A stretch of 13,234 nt of DNA, from NCBI GenBank assembly GCA_003542385.1, contig DPKT01000203.1:1-13234 (forward strand), written 5' to 3'. Positions 6,152 through 13,033 of this stretch are shown here, piece by piece. Source of the stretch: Desulfomicrobium sp. GTDB lineage: Bacteria > Desulfobacterota > Desulfovibrionia > Desulfovibrionales > Desulfomicrobiaceae. The number at the start of each line of letters is the position of its first letter. The stretch's first letter is position 1. The position numbers and the translations under genes are program-made. The notes below the pieces were generated by a model. That model was not told the origin of the DNA. It saw only the letters and a list, made by a program, of their open reading frames with translations, and did not search any database.

Positions 6152-7366
6152 ATGGCTCTAAATATCAAACAAATTGAGGCACTAAAGCCTTCAGAAAGGC
6201 CCTACAAAGTCGCTGATTCAGGCGGCCTGTATCTTGAAGTCTCACCTGCCGGTGGAAAGGCCTGGAAATTGAAATACCGCTATCTTGGAAAGGAGAAAAA
6301 GCTTTCTTTGGGCCGTTACCCCATCGTCTCCCTGAAAGATGCCCGCGATAAACGCGACGAGGCCAAACGCGCCATCTATTCCGGCAAGGATCCAGCGTCA
6401 GAAAAAAAACGGGCCAAAGTCGAAGCCATGACGGCCATGGAGAACACTTTCCAGGCCATCGCGGAAGAATGGACGAGTCGTCACTTCGTAAACAAGGCCC
6501 CCGCGCATAAAGCCCGAGTCGTCTCCCGGCTTGAAAAAAACATCTATCCTTATATAGGGAGGAACCCTGTCACTGAAATCACGCCTGCGGACATCCTCCG
6601 GGTCATTCAGCTTATAGAGAAGCGCGGCGCCATCGAAACCGCTCACCGGGCATTGCAAAACATCAGCCAGGTCATGCGCTACGCGGTGGCGACCTGCCGC
6701 CTCACCATCGACCCCAGCCCTTCGCTGCGGGGCGCGCTGCTGCCCGTGACGCCCTCACATATGGCGGCCCCGACCACTCCTGGTGAGGTTGCCGGATTTC
6801 TCCGCATCATAGATGCCTTCACCGGCGGACAAATTGTGTCCGCCGCCTTACGCCTGCTTCCCCTGGTCTTCGTCAGGCCCGGGACCTTCCGGAAAATGGA
6901 ATGGTCGGAAGTGGACCTCGAAAAGGCCGAGTGGAATATCCCTGGGGAAAAAATGAAAATGCGGGAAGCTCATCACGTTCCGTTGTCTCGCCAGTCGCTG
7001 GAGATATTGAGGGATGAGCTCAGGCCGATCACAGGCCAAGGAAAATACGTATTCCCCGGAGGACGCACGGCGGACCGGCCAATGTCCGAGTCCGCCATCA
7101 ACGCAGCGTACAAGCGTCTCGGCATCGACACCAGGACCGAACTGACCGGCCACGGCTGGCGAGCAACCGCACGGACCCTGCTGCATGAGGAACTGGGCTT
7201 TGATCCGGTGGTCATTGAACACCAGCTTGCGCACCGCGTTCCCGATGCCTTGGGGACTGCGTATAACCGGACTCGCTTTCTGGCCAAAAGAAAAGAAATG
7301 ATGCAGGCTTGGGCCGACTATCTGGATAACTTACGATCCCCGGATGCGCCAGCCAAAGATATCTGA
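6152..7366 (+). CDS. P4-type tyrosine-recombinase integrase
   Basis: This 404-residue integrase starts at ATG 6152 (weak GGGA 6-10 bases upstream). The frame is open back to 5777, but that would run through the tRNA. Residues 1-90 are the N-terminal arm-binding domain of P4-like integrases (LNIKQIEALKPSERPYKVAD, SGGLYLEVSPAGGKAWKLKY, LSLGRYPIVSLKDARDKRDE). About 95-190 is the core-binding domain and about 205-390 the catalytic domain. The catalytic set is complete: R242 (RPGTFRKMEW), K269, H334-x2-R337 (HGWRATA), H361 (QLAH) and nucleophile Y371 (AYNRTRF). It should be active and would cut within the tRNA 3' end, integrating and, with an excisionase, excising the element. No excisionase gene is seen. 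GC is lower than in the host genes to the left, consistent with acquisition. Confidence 0.95.
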   Translation: MALNIKQIEALKPSERPYKVADSGGLYLEVSPAGGKAWKLKYRYLGKEKKLSLGRYPIVSLKDARDKRDEAKRAIYSGKDPASEKKRAKVEAMTAMENTFQAIAEEWTSRHFVNKAPAHKARVVSRLEKNIYPYIGRNPVTEITPADILRVIQLIEKRGAIETAHRALQNISQVMRYAVATCRLTIDPSPSLRGALLPVTPSHMAAPTTPGEVAGFLRIIDAFTGGQIVSAALRLLPLVFVRPGTFRKMEWSEVDLEKAEWNIPGEKMKMREAHHVPLSRQSLEILRDELRPITGQGKYVFPGGRTADRPMSESAINAAYKRLGIDTRTELTGHGWRATARTLLHEELGFDPVVIEHQLAHRVPDALGTAYNRTRFLAKRKEMMQAWADYLDNLRSPDAPAKDI

Positions 7367-7408
7367 GCTGGAAGTTTCACTTGAGGGGAACTTCAACGGG
7401 ATCGAGGG

Positions 7409-7456
7409 GCCGCAGGAACGTCTGAAGCAGACCGTTCCCTCCTCGGGTCCTGCGGC
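7409..7456. repeat. Nested inverted repeats between integrase and relaxase
   Basis: Outer arms GCCGCAGGA (7409-7417) and TCCTGCGGC (7448-7456) are perfect 9-bp complements. Inside them GGAACGTCTG-AAG-CAGACCGTTCC (7415-7438) forms a second hairpin with one bulged C. The two stems share GGA, so they exclude each other. There is no T-run on either side. It lies in the 98-bp gap between the convergent integrase and relaxase genes and may be a processing or termination signal, or a recombination site. Confidence 0.5.
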
Positions 7457-7464
7457 ACGGCAGG

Positions 7465-8688
7465 TCAGAATCCCAACTTGGGACCAGATTTTTTTGGTTG
7501 CAGTTGCTCCGAATCATGACTCAGCCTTTCCTCAACTCGTCTGCAGGCTTCGCCAACCTGCTTCTCCACCGAAGTCCCTACTACAGCGTCGTAAATCTCT
7601 TCGAGGTTGAAACCTTGTTTTATCAGCCACTCAACATATGGATCCAAATGCTCCGTGGCCAGATCAGGTACCGCCTGCACAGCATGGAATACCACTTCAT
7701 CCAGAACGCCCGTGCACAATTCAGCTTTCCGTTTAACTTCAGCCAATTCTAACCGGACCGGCTCAATTTCCCGTTCGAGATTTGATTCTCGGGCTGCCAC
7801 TGCTCCTTCCCAGGCTCTTAGCTCTCCCTCGATATTATGATATCGCTCCACCTCAGCGACTATCTCCTGCAATAACGATTGAGCATTCTCGTATTCCTTC
7901 ATCAGGACTGCGAGCTTGGCTTGCTGCTGTTGGTACATCTCCTGAACCATAGCCAACTCTTGTTCTTTCTGGGCAATTTCTCGGGGAAGGTCCTCATGCA
8001 ATCGCTTCACTGTTCTATGATTAATTTTATTCCATTCATCACCATGGGATTGGCGTTCCATTTTTTGAATTCCCCGTTTGATACCCAGATGCGCAAATGG
8101 CCTAGCACCAATGTCTTGGAGTCGTGCGCAGTCGCTCGGTTGCATCCTGACTTTGGAACCTTTGAACGTCACTGCTGTCGTTTGAGCCTGACAGTGCGTC
8201 GCAGTTTCATCCCGATGCACCACCAATGAAACGACCTCGACATCCATGGCATGGGCAACGTCCATTACAGCCTGCACAAATAGACGATCTTGCTCGGTGT
8301 ATTCCAGTTGATCGATAATTTTTTGCGCTTCGTATCCGAATCCGATCAGGAGTGAGTACGCCACGACGTCACCTCGCGAATACTTTTGCCTGCACGCTTG
8401 TTTCGCGCTCCAAGCCAGTTTGATGGACTGAGGATCCTTGGACTTCAGGGCCTTGGCGTAGTTAAGCGCTGCGCGTTCCCGTGCCTTGTGCTTGAGGGCT
8501 TCATTTTTAAGGTGCATTCCAGAACATTCAGGAGCAACCAAAATCGTGCTGTTAAGGTGCGTCCTGCTTTGATCCACATAACCGGGAATCGGGTGTTCCT
8601 GGGACCCAATTCGGTGGTCATGGGCGCGTTGTCCCGAAAATTCTCCAGCGTCTCGGCGGTCTATCCGAGTGATAACGGTCAGACTCAT
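7465..8688 (-). CDS. MobV-family (Mob/Pre) relaxase
   Basis: This 407-residue protein starts at ATG 8688 with GGGAG 11 bases upstream. The three MobV motifs are visible in order. The first is H23-D-H-R26 (MobV HNxR). The second is VDQSRTHLN (38-46; MobV NIDxxRSHxN). The third is HRDETATHCQ (158-167), the HxDExxxHxH metal motif in which the last His is Gln. Residues about 228-322 are a long coiled coil (LPREIAQKEQELAMVQEMYQ and on), as in MobM, for dimerisation or membrane contact. The C-terminus is short and basic (QPKKSGPKLGF). MobV relaxases nick oriT on one strand, bind the 5' end and lead it into a recipient through a helper conjugation system. The candidate oriT lies just upstream. Its GC is lower than that of the host genes. 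The missing last His may weaken metal binding. Confidence 0.87.
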   Translation of the reverse strand: MSLTVITRIDRRDAGEFSGQRAHDHRIGSQEHPIPGYVDQSRTHLNSTILVAPECSGMHLKNEALKHKARERAALNYAKALKSKDPQSIKLAWSAKQACRQKYSRGDVVAYSLLIGFGYEAQKIIDQLEYTEQDRLFVQAVMDVAHAMDVEVVSLVVHRDETATHCQAQTTAVTFKGSKVRMQPSDCARLQDIGARPFAHLGIKRGIQKMERQSHGDEWNKINHRTVKRLHEDLPREIAQKEQELAMVQEMYQQQQAKLAVLMKEYENAQSLLQEIVAEVERYHNIEGELRAWEGAVAARESNLEREIEPVRLELAEVKRKAELCTGVLDEVVFHAVQAVPDLATEHLDPYVEWLIKQGFNLEEIYDAVVGTSVEKQVGEACRRVEERLSHDSEQLQPKKSGPKLGF

Positions 8689-8734
8689 TCGTGGATGGAC
8701 TCCCTTTGTTCTGGCGGTTCCAAAAGCTTAAATT

Positions 8735-8770
8735 ATTTTTACTTGTATAACCTACTTTACAAGTTAAAAT
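8735..8770 (-). other. Candidate oriT of the MobV relaxase
   Basis: ACTTGTA (8741-8747) and TACAAGT (8758-8764) are perfect inverted arms with a 10-base loop, extended by ATTTT/AAAAT to 13-base arms with one mismatch. Read on the relaxase strand, the block contains TAAAGTA, GG and TTATAC. The pMV158-type MobV nick region, as I recall it, has TAAAGTA, a spacer ending in G, then TTATAC, with the nick before TTATAC. By analogy the nick would fall near 8750/8751. It sits 52-76 bp upstream of the mob start, the usual place for a MobV oriT. The recollection of the reference sequence is from memory. Confidence 0.45.
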
Positions 8771-8788
8771 ATATAATTGTTAAATTTT

Positions 8789-8806
8789 AAATATATTAAT
8801 ATATTT
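8789..8806. repeat. Perfect 18-bp AT palindrome
   Basis: AAATATATTAATATATTT is its own reverse complement and sits in the AT-rich stretch upstream of the relaxase and candidate oriT. It could be a regulator site or a melting region. Chance is more likely here than in GC-rich sequence, because the region is almost pure A/T. Confidence 0.5.
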
Positions 8807-8880
8807 GTTAATAGTCAAATTTTGAAAACTTCGGATAAAACTACATATTTATTTGAAATAAAAGACAAAAAGAATCACAG

Positions 8881-8976
8881 CTAAGATTGCCTCATGTCGT
8901 CATCAAAATATAATTGGAAAAGTTCAACACTGACAAGCCATCTGGCTGCACGCTTCTCGCAAATATGAGCTTTCAT
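8881..8976 (-). CDS. Possible 31-residue small protein
   Basis: The ORF starts at ATG 8976 with GAGGAGG ending 5 bases upstream, among the strongest Shine-Dalgarno sites in the window, and ends at TAG 8881. It encodes MKAHICEKRAARWLVSVELF and then QLYFDDDMRQS, a basic N-terminus, a hydrophobic middle (WLVSVELF) and an acidic tail. I recognise no family. The same 14 bases GGAGGTCTTCATGA also span the start of the PilZ gene. It points toward the relaxase and may be a small island protein, or the start of a decayed longer gene. Confidence 0.4.
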   Translation of the reverse strand: MKAHICEKRAARWLVSVELFQLYFDDDMRQS

Positions 8977-9007
8977 GAAGACCTCCTCGGATTGAAGGCC
9001 CGTTATC

Positions 9008-9211
9008 TCATGGGCTGAAATTGTTGGGAGATGGGGTTCTTAGAGCACTTACGAATAAATCTGGCGTGATCGATTCCAGACCATCATTGGCAGTAAAAGG
9101 GCGGAAACTGCCAACCACTCTGGCTCCCCCTCTCTCCCTGACTCCTGTGATGCGCACCCGCCGCAAATTGATGGCCCGGCCCAAAACGCGACCCCGCCTC
9201 CCGTACTTGGT
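9008..9211 (-). other. Start-less 67-codon open frame, possible gene remnant
   Basis: Between TAA (9212-9214) and TGA (9008-9010) the minus strand is open for 67 codons with no ATG. It reads YGRRGRVLGRAINLRRVRIT, then GVRERGGARVVGSFRPF and TANDGLESITPDLFVSALRT, which looks protein-like. A GTG codon could start it at RVRIT. It may be a piece of a broken gene or a recurring intergenic repeat. It contains the inverted repeat TTGGCAGT (9087-9094) and ACTGCCAA (9107-9114), 8-bp perfect arms with a 12-base loop. I cannot name a family. Confidence 0.25.
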
Positions 9212-9243
9212 TTATCTGAGCTTTCCTGCTACGCAGCCGGCCC

Positions 9244-11904
9244 ATGTCCACCATCCGTTTGACTCCGACTGGACGTCTGGCCCTTGATCTGGCTGAGACC
9301 GACGCATCCCCTCTGGCGCAAGACCTTTCTACACGGTTCGCGGCGGACTGGCGCGAGGGCCTGTTCTGCCTTGGCGCCCGACGTGACAGCCTGACGCAGA
9401 TCGGCGCTGCACGCTTCTGGGCAGGCGTGGCGGCACGCTACCTGACCGCCGTCTGTCATCTTTCAGAAAGTCAGACCTTTCCGGAGCGCCCGTCTCACGA
9501 CGAATTGTCAGCTTGGGTCGAGAACGCTCCGCCCATGCCTGGTGGCGAATATCTGCGCATCGACACGCTTGAGGCGATTTGGTCCAGTCTGGTCGCGTGG
9601 GGCCAGGAAGCCATGGCAGAAGACGGCGGCATCGAGCACTTCCTGCGCAACCGCGCTCCGGGCTGGAACGCCGTGGGTCGGGTCACCTTTCATCTGGCCG
9701 AGAATCCGCGCGATCCAGGCCAGCCCTTCGCCTTCATGGCCAGCTTCACCACCGGCGTAGGGCCGGACGGCCAAGTCCGCCATCTGCCGCTGCGCAAAGC
9801 CCTGGAGCTGTACGCCGGAACCCGGAACAAACCGGCCCTGGTCAAGCTGCTCACGCCCATCCAGGAAGCGGCAACGCGCTGCGACTGGGTCCGGATCATG
9901 GTCGAGAACGGCGACATCTACCGCCCCATGGCCTGGCCGACCAACCGCGCCTACACGCTGCTGCGCTCCATCCCGCCCCTGGAGGACAGCGGCCTGGTGG
10001 TGCGCGTGCCGGACTGGTGGAAAAAGCGGCCCAGGCCAAAGGTCGGCGTGGTCATCGGCGAGTCCAGCCGTCCGCTGCTTGGCGTCGAATCACTGCTCGA
10101 CTTCCATGTCAGCGTGACCCTGGACGGCACATCCCTTTCGCCGGAAGACGTGGAAGCCCTCCTCGCGGGTGAGGACGGGCTGGTGCTGTTCAAGGGAACC
10201 TGGGTGGAGGTGGATCGCGAGCGACTGAGCCAGGCGCTGGAGCATTGGCGAACCATGGAGCGTGAAGCGGGCGACGGCCTGTCATTCATCCACGGCATGC
10301 GACTTCTGGCCGGAACCAGCCCCGACCTGCGCGACCAGTCGATGGTCGAGGAGGAACGGAACTGGAGCGACGTCGTCAGCGGTCAGGCCCTGCGTGAGAT
10401 CCTGCATAGTCTGCGTCATCCGGCCCGGCTGGAGAAGCCCATGGCCGCAGGCGTCACCGCGACCCTGCGCCCATATCAGCACGAAGGCGCGGCTTGGCTG
10501 CATTTCCTGTCCAAGCTGGGTCTTGGTGCCTGCCTGGCCGACGACATGGGTCTAGGCAAGACCCTGCAAGTGCTGACCGTGCTCGACCATCTCCGGGAGC
10601 AGGGTGCGGGTCCGTCCCTCTTGGTGCTCCCGGCCTCGCTGCTCGGCAACTGGCGGGCCGAGGCCGAGCGCTTCGCCCCGAAGCTGCGCCTGCTCTTCGC
10701 CCACCCGGCCGAAACCCCCAGACAGGATCTGGACGACCTGGCTCAAAATCCGGCCCAGGCCTTGAAGGGAGTCGACCTGGTCGTGACCACCTACGCCCTA
10801 GTCGACCGCACCCCGTGGATGGCCGAACACAACTGGAACCTGGTCATCCTGGATGAAGCCCAGGCCATCAAGAACCACTCCACCAAGCAGAGCAAGGCCG
10901 TGCGGCGTCTCAAGGCCAGGGCCCGCATCGCCCTGACCGGAACGCCGGTGGAAAACCGGGTCGGCGACCTGTGGTCCCTGTTCGATTTCCTGAATCCCGG
11001 CCTGCTCGGCACAGCCACGCAATTCAAGCGCTTTCTCAAAGACAGCGAACACAGGCCCAACCCCCTGGGCCCCCTGCGCAAGCTGGTCGCGCCTTACATC
11101 TTGCGCCGCCTGAAGACGGACAGATCCATCATCGCCGACCTGCCGGACAAGACCGAGACCGTGCGCTACTGCGGCCTGAGCCGGGACCAGATCAGGCACT
11201 ACGAATTCGTGGTGCGATCCATGGAGCAGGGTCTTGCCAAAAATGGGGTGGACTCCATGGCCCGGCGGGGCCTCGTCCTGCAAAGTCTGATGCGCCTGAA
11301 GCAGATCTGCAACCACCCGGCGCAGTTCACGGGCCAGGGTGATTATGCTCCGGACAAGAGCGGCAAGTTCGTCCGCCTGGCTGAAATCGCCCAAGAGCTG
11401 GCCGAACGCCAGGAAAAGGCCCTCGTCTTCACCCAGTTCCGGGAGATCATCCCGGCCCTGCACGACCACCTCTCCGCCATCTTCGGTCGCCCCGGCCTGG
11501 TCCTGCACGGCGGCACGGCCATCGGAAGCCGCGCCGATCTCGTCAGGGACTTTCAGAACGACGACGGCCCGCCCTTTTTCGTCCTGTCCCTCAAGGCAGG
11601 CGGAACGGGCCTCAATCTCACTGCGGCCTCCCATGTCATCCATTTCGACCGCTGGTGGAACCCGGCCGTGGAAAACCAGGCCACGGACCGCTGTTTTCGC
11701 ATCGGCCAGCACCGAAACGTACTTGTCCACAAGTTCGTGACCACGGGAACCATCGAGGAAAAAATCGACCGCATGATCGCAGGCAAGAAGGCATTGGCCG
11801 AGAACCTCCTCGGTGCCGACGAAGAAATCCGGCTGACGGAACTGTCCGACGCCGAACTGATCGATCTGGTCCGGCTCAACCTTTCCAAGGCCGCTGACCA
11901 GTAA
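9244..11904 (+). CDS. SNF2-family helicase/ATPase with SNF2-associated N-terminus
   Basis: This 886-residue protein starts at ATG 9244, the first ATG after the in-frame stop at 9217. No clear Shine-Dalgarno is seen. Residues about 245-400 match the SNF2-associated region (DUF3670-like), with VPDWWKK, LGVESLLDFHVSVTLDG and LFKGTWVEVDRERLSQALEH. Residues 1-240 are not recognised. The SNF2 ATPase follows: Q-like LRPYQHEGAAWL (408-419), Walker A DDMGLGKT (433-440), TTYALVD, Walker B LDEAQAIKN (536-544) and ALTGTPVEN (563-571). The C-terminal helicase lobe shows KALVFTQF, SLKAGGTGLNLTAA (782-795) and QATDRCFRIGQ (812-822). All ATPase motifs are intact. Such proteins translocate on double-stranded DNA and displace bound proteins. 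The SWIM-HTH gene begins 10 bp after the stop, so the two are translated as one operon. GC and codon use are host-like. A role in defence or surveillance is inference. Confidence 0.95.
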   Translation: MSTIRLTPTGRLALDLAETDASPLAQDLSTRFAADWREGLFCLGARRDSLTQIGAARFWAGVAARYLTAVCHLSESQTFPERPSHDELSAWVENAPPMPGGEYLRIDTLEAIWSSLVAWGQEAMAEDGGIEHFLRNRAPGWNAVGRVTFHLAENPRDPGQPFAFMASFTTGVGPDGQVRHLPLRKALELYAGTRNKPALVKLLTPIQEAATRCDWVRIMVENGDIYRPMAWPTNRAYTLLRSIPPLEDSGLVVRVPDWWKKRPRPKVGVVIGESSRPLLGVESLLDFHVSVTLDGTSLSPEDVEALLAGEDGLVLFKGTWVEVDRERLSQALEHWRTMEREAGDGLSFIHGMRLLAGTSPDLRDQSMVEEERNWSDVVSGQALREILHSLRHPARLEKPMAAGVTATLRPYQHEGAAWLHFLSKLGLGACLADDMGLGKTLQVLTVLDHLREQGAGPSLLVLPASLLGNWRAEAERFAPKLRLLFAHPAETPRQDLDDLAQNPAQALKGVDLVVTTYALVDRTPWMAEHNWNLVILDEAQAIKNHSTKQSKAVRRLKARARIALTGTPVENRVGDLWSLFDFLNPGLLGTATQFKRFLKDSEHRPNPLGPLRKLVAPYILRRLKTDRSIIADLPDKTETVRYCGLSRDQIRHYEFVVRSMEQGLAKNGVDSMARRGLVLQSLMRLKQICNHPAQFTGQGDYAPDKSGKFVRLAEIAQELAERQEKALVFTQFREIIPALHDHLSAIFGRPGLVLHGGTAIGSRADLVRDFQNDDGPPFFVLSLKAGGTGLNLTAASHVIHFDRWWNPAVENQATDRCFRIGQHRNVLVHKFVTTGTIEEKIDRMIAGKKALAENLLGADEEIRLTELSDAELIDLVRLNLSKAADQ

Positions 11905-11914
11905 GGAGAAGCCC

Positions 11915-13033
11915 ATGCCACGCTTTGGATGGACGCCCTATGTGCCCGTGAGTCAACGCAAAGCCGACGCCAAAAAGGCAATGGAGAAGCTGCGCAAGAA
12001 AGGCCAGTGCGTCATGCCCGTGGAAATCGAGGGCCGGACCATCGCGTGCAGCTTCTGGGGCAAGGCGTGGTGCACGCACCTTGAATCTTTTTCCGACTAT
12101 GAAAACCGCTTGCCGCGCGGACGGAGCTATGTCCGCAACGGATCGGTCTGCCATCTGGAAATACGGGAGGGGGAAATCCTGGCCAAGGTCAGCGGATCGG
12201 AACTGTACACCGTGCGCATTGCGGTCGCCAAGCTGCCTGCGACCAAGTGGACGGCCACCAAGAACCGCTGCACCGGCCAGGTCGGCTCCCTGCTCGAATT
12301 GCTCCAGGGCAGGCTCCCGGCCGAGGTGATGGCTGTGGTCGCGCATCGGACGGAAGGGCTCTTCCCGCAGCCCGGCGAGATGAAGCTCGACTGTTCCTGC
12401 CCGGACTGGGCCACCATGTGCAAACATGTGGCCGCCGTGCTCTACGGGGTCGGACATCGCCTGGATTCGGATCCGGGCCTGCTCTTCACCCTGCGCGAAG
12501 TGGATCCCCAGGAACTCATTACCGCGCCTATCGGGTTGATGGCCGGAGATTCGTCCAGCCCCGACACCCTGGCCGACGAGGAGCTGGCTGATCTGTTCGA
12601 CATCGAGGTAGATCTGGAACCTGTTTTGCCCCGCAACGGCGACACAACCACGCCACGAACACCACAATCAGAACCGGTCAAGAAACAGCCATCGGCCAAG
12701 ACCGGCCCAAAAACTCGTCCCACCAAGACCAAGCCCGCGTCATCCTCCATCTCCAAGCTCAAGGAAGCAAGATCCAAAACCGCGCCCAAACCCTTCAGCC
12801 CCACCGGGCCGAACATCAGGAAACTGAGAAAAAAGCTGAACCTGACAGTTGACGAATTCGCCGCCCGCATAGAAGCCAGCCCGGCAACCATCCGCCGTTG
12901 GGAAGAATCGCGCGGCAAGTGCAACCTCCAAGCACGGTTTATGAAAGCCTTGCACGAACTGCATGCGACGGAACAAATCAATGAAACGTGTTCTGGTGGA
13001 AACGTGGCACGGCGCCAACACTTCGACCACTGA
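11915..13033 (+). CDS. SWIM zinc-finger protein fused to a Cro/CI-type helix-turn-helix
   Basis: This 372-residue protein starts at ATG 11915 with AAGGAG just after the SNF2 stop. The N-terminal 150 residues form a conserved block of SNF2-linked SWIM proteins (FWGKAWCTHLESFSDYENRL, RGRSYVRNGSV). The SWIM motif is C160-x-C162-x6-C169-x-H171 (CSCPDWATMCKH), predicted to bind zinc and DNA or protein. After a Pro/Lys/Thr-rich linker (about 240-298) comes a second domain (about 299-348), IRKLRKKLNLTVDEFAARIE and SPATIRRWEES, a clear XRE-type HTH. The last 20 residues look unstructured. Bacterial SNF2/SWIM pairs are known as neighbours, and the SWIM protein probably directs the ATPase. The HTH gives it a sequence-specific DNA-reading part. 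Targets and pathway are unknown. The 3' end overlaps the broken DUF2442 gene. Confidence 0.9.
   Translation: MPRFGWTPYVPVSQRKADAKKAMEKLRKKGQCVMPVEIEGRTIACSFWGKAWCTHLESFSDYENRLPRGRSYVRNGSVCHLEIREGEILAKVSGSELYTVRIAVAKLPATKWTATKNRCTGQVGSLLELLQGRLPAEVMAVVAHRTEGLFPQPGEMKLDCSCPDWATMCKHVAAVLYGVGHRLDSDPGLLFTLREVDPQELITAPIGLMAGDSSSPDTLADEELADLFDIEVDLEPVLPRNGDTTTPRTPQSEPVKKQPSAKTGPKTRPTKTKPASSSISKLKEARSKTAPKPFSPTGPNIRKLRKKLNLTVDEFAARIEASPATIRRWEESRGKCNLQARFMKALHELHATEQINETCSGGNVARRQHFDH

Larger units (their letters stand above)
8689..9243. other. 555-bp region between relaxase and SNF2 gene
   Basis: This gap divides into two. The left half (about 8715-8910) is very AT-rich and holds the candidate oriT and a perfect AT palindrome. 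The right half returns to high GC and holds a small minus-strand ORF with a strong ribosome-binding site and a start-less open frame with an inverted repeat, listed separately. A promoter for the SNF2 gene must lie here, but I find no convincing -35/-10 pair. I see no tRNA or terminator. Confidence 0.7.

Noticed and set aside
8894..8968. 24-codon plus-strand ORF (MSSSKYNW...)
   Set aside because: No Shine-Dalgarno, and it is antisense to the better-supported small ORF.
9021..9287. 88-codon plus-strand ORF before the SNF2 gene
   Set aside because: It overlaps the SNF2 start in another frame, has no ribosome-binding site and no recognisable sequence. The opposite strand looks more protein-like.
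10798..11916. 372-codon minus-strand open frame
   Set aside because: Antisense shadow of the SNF2 ATPase domain.
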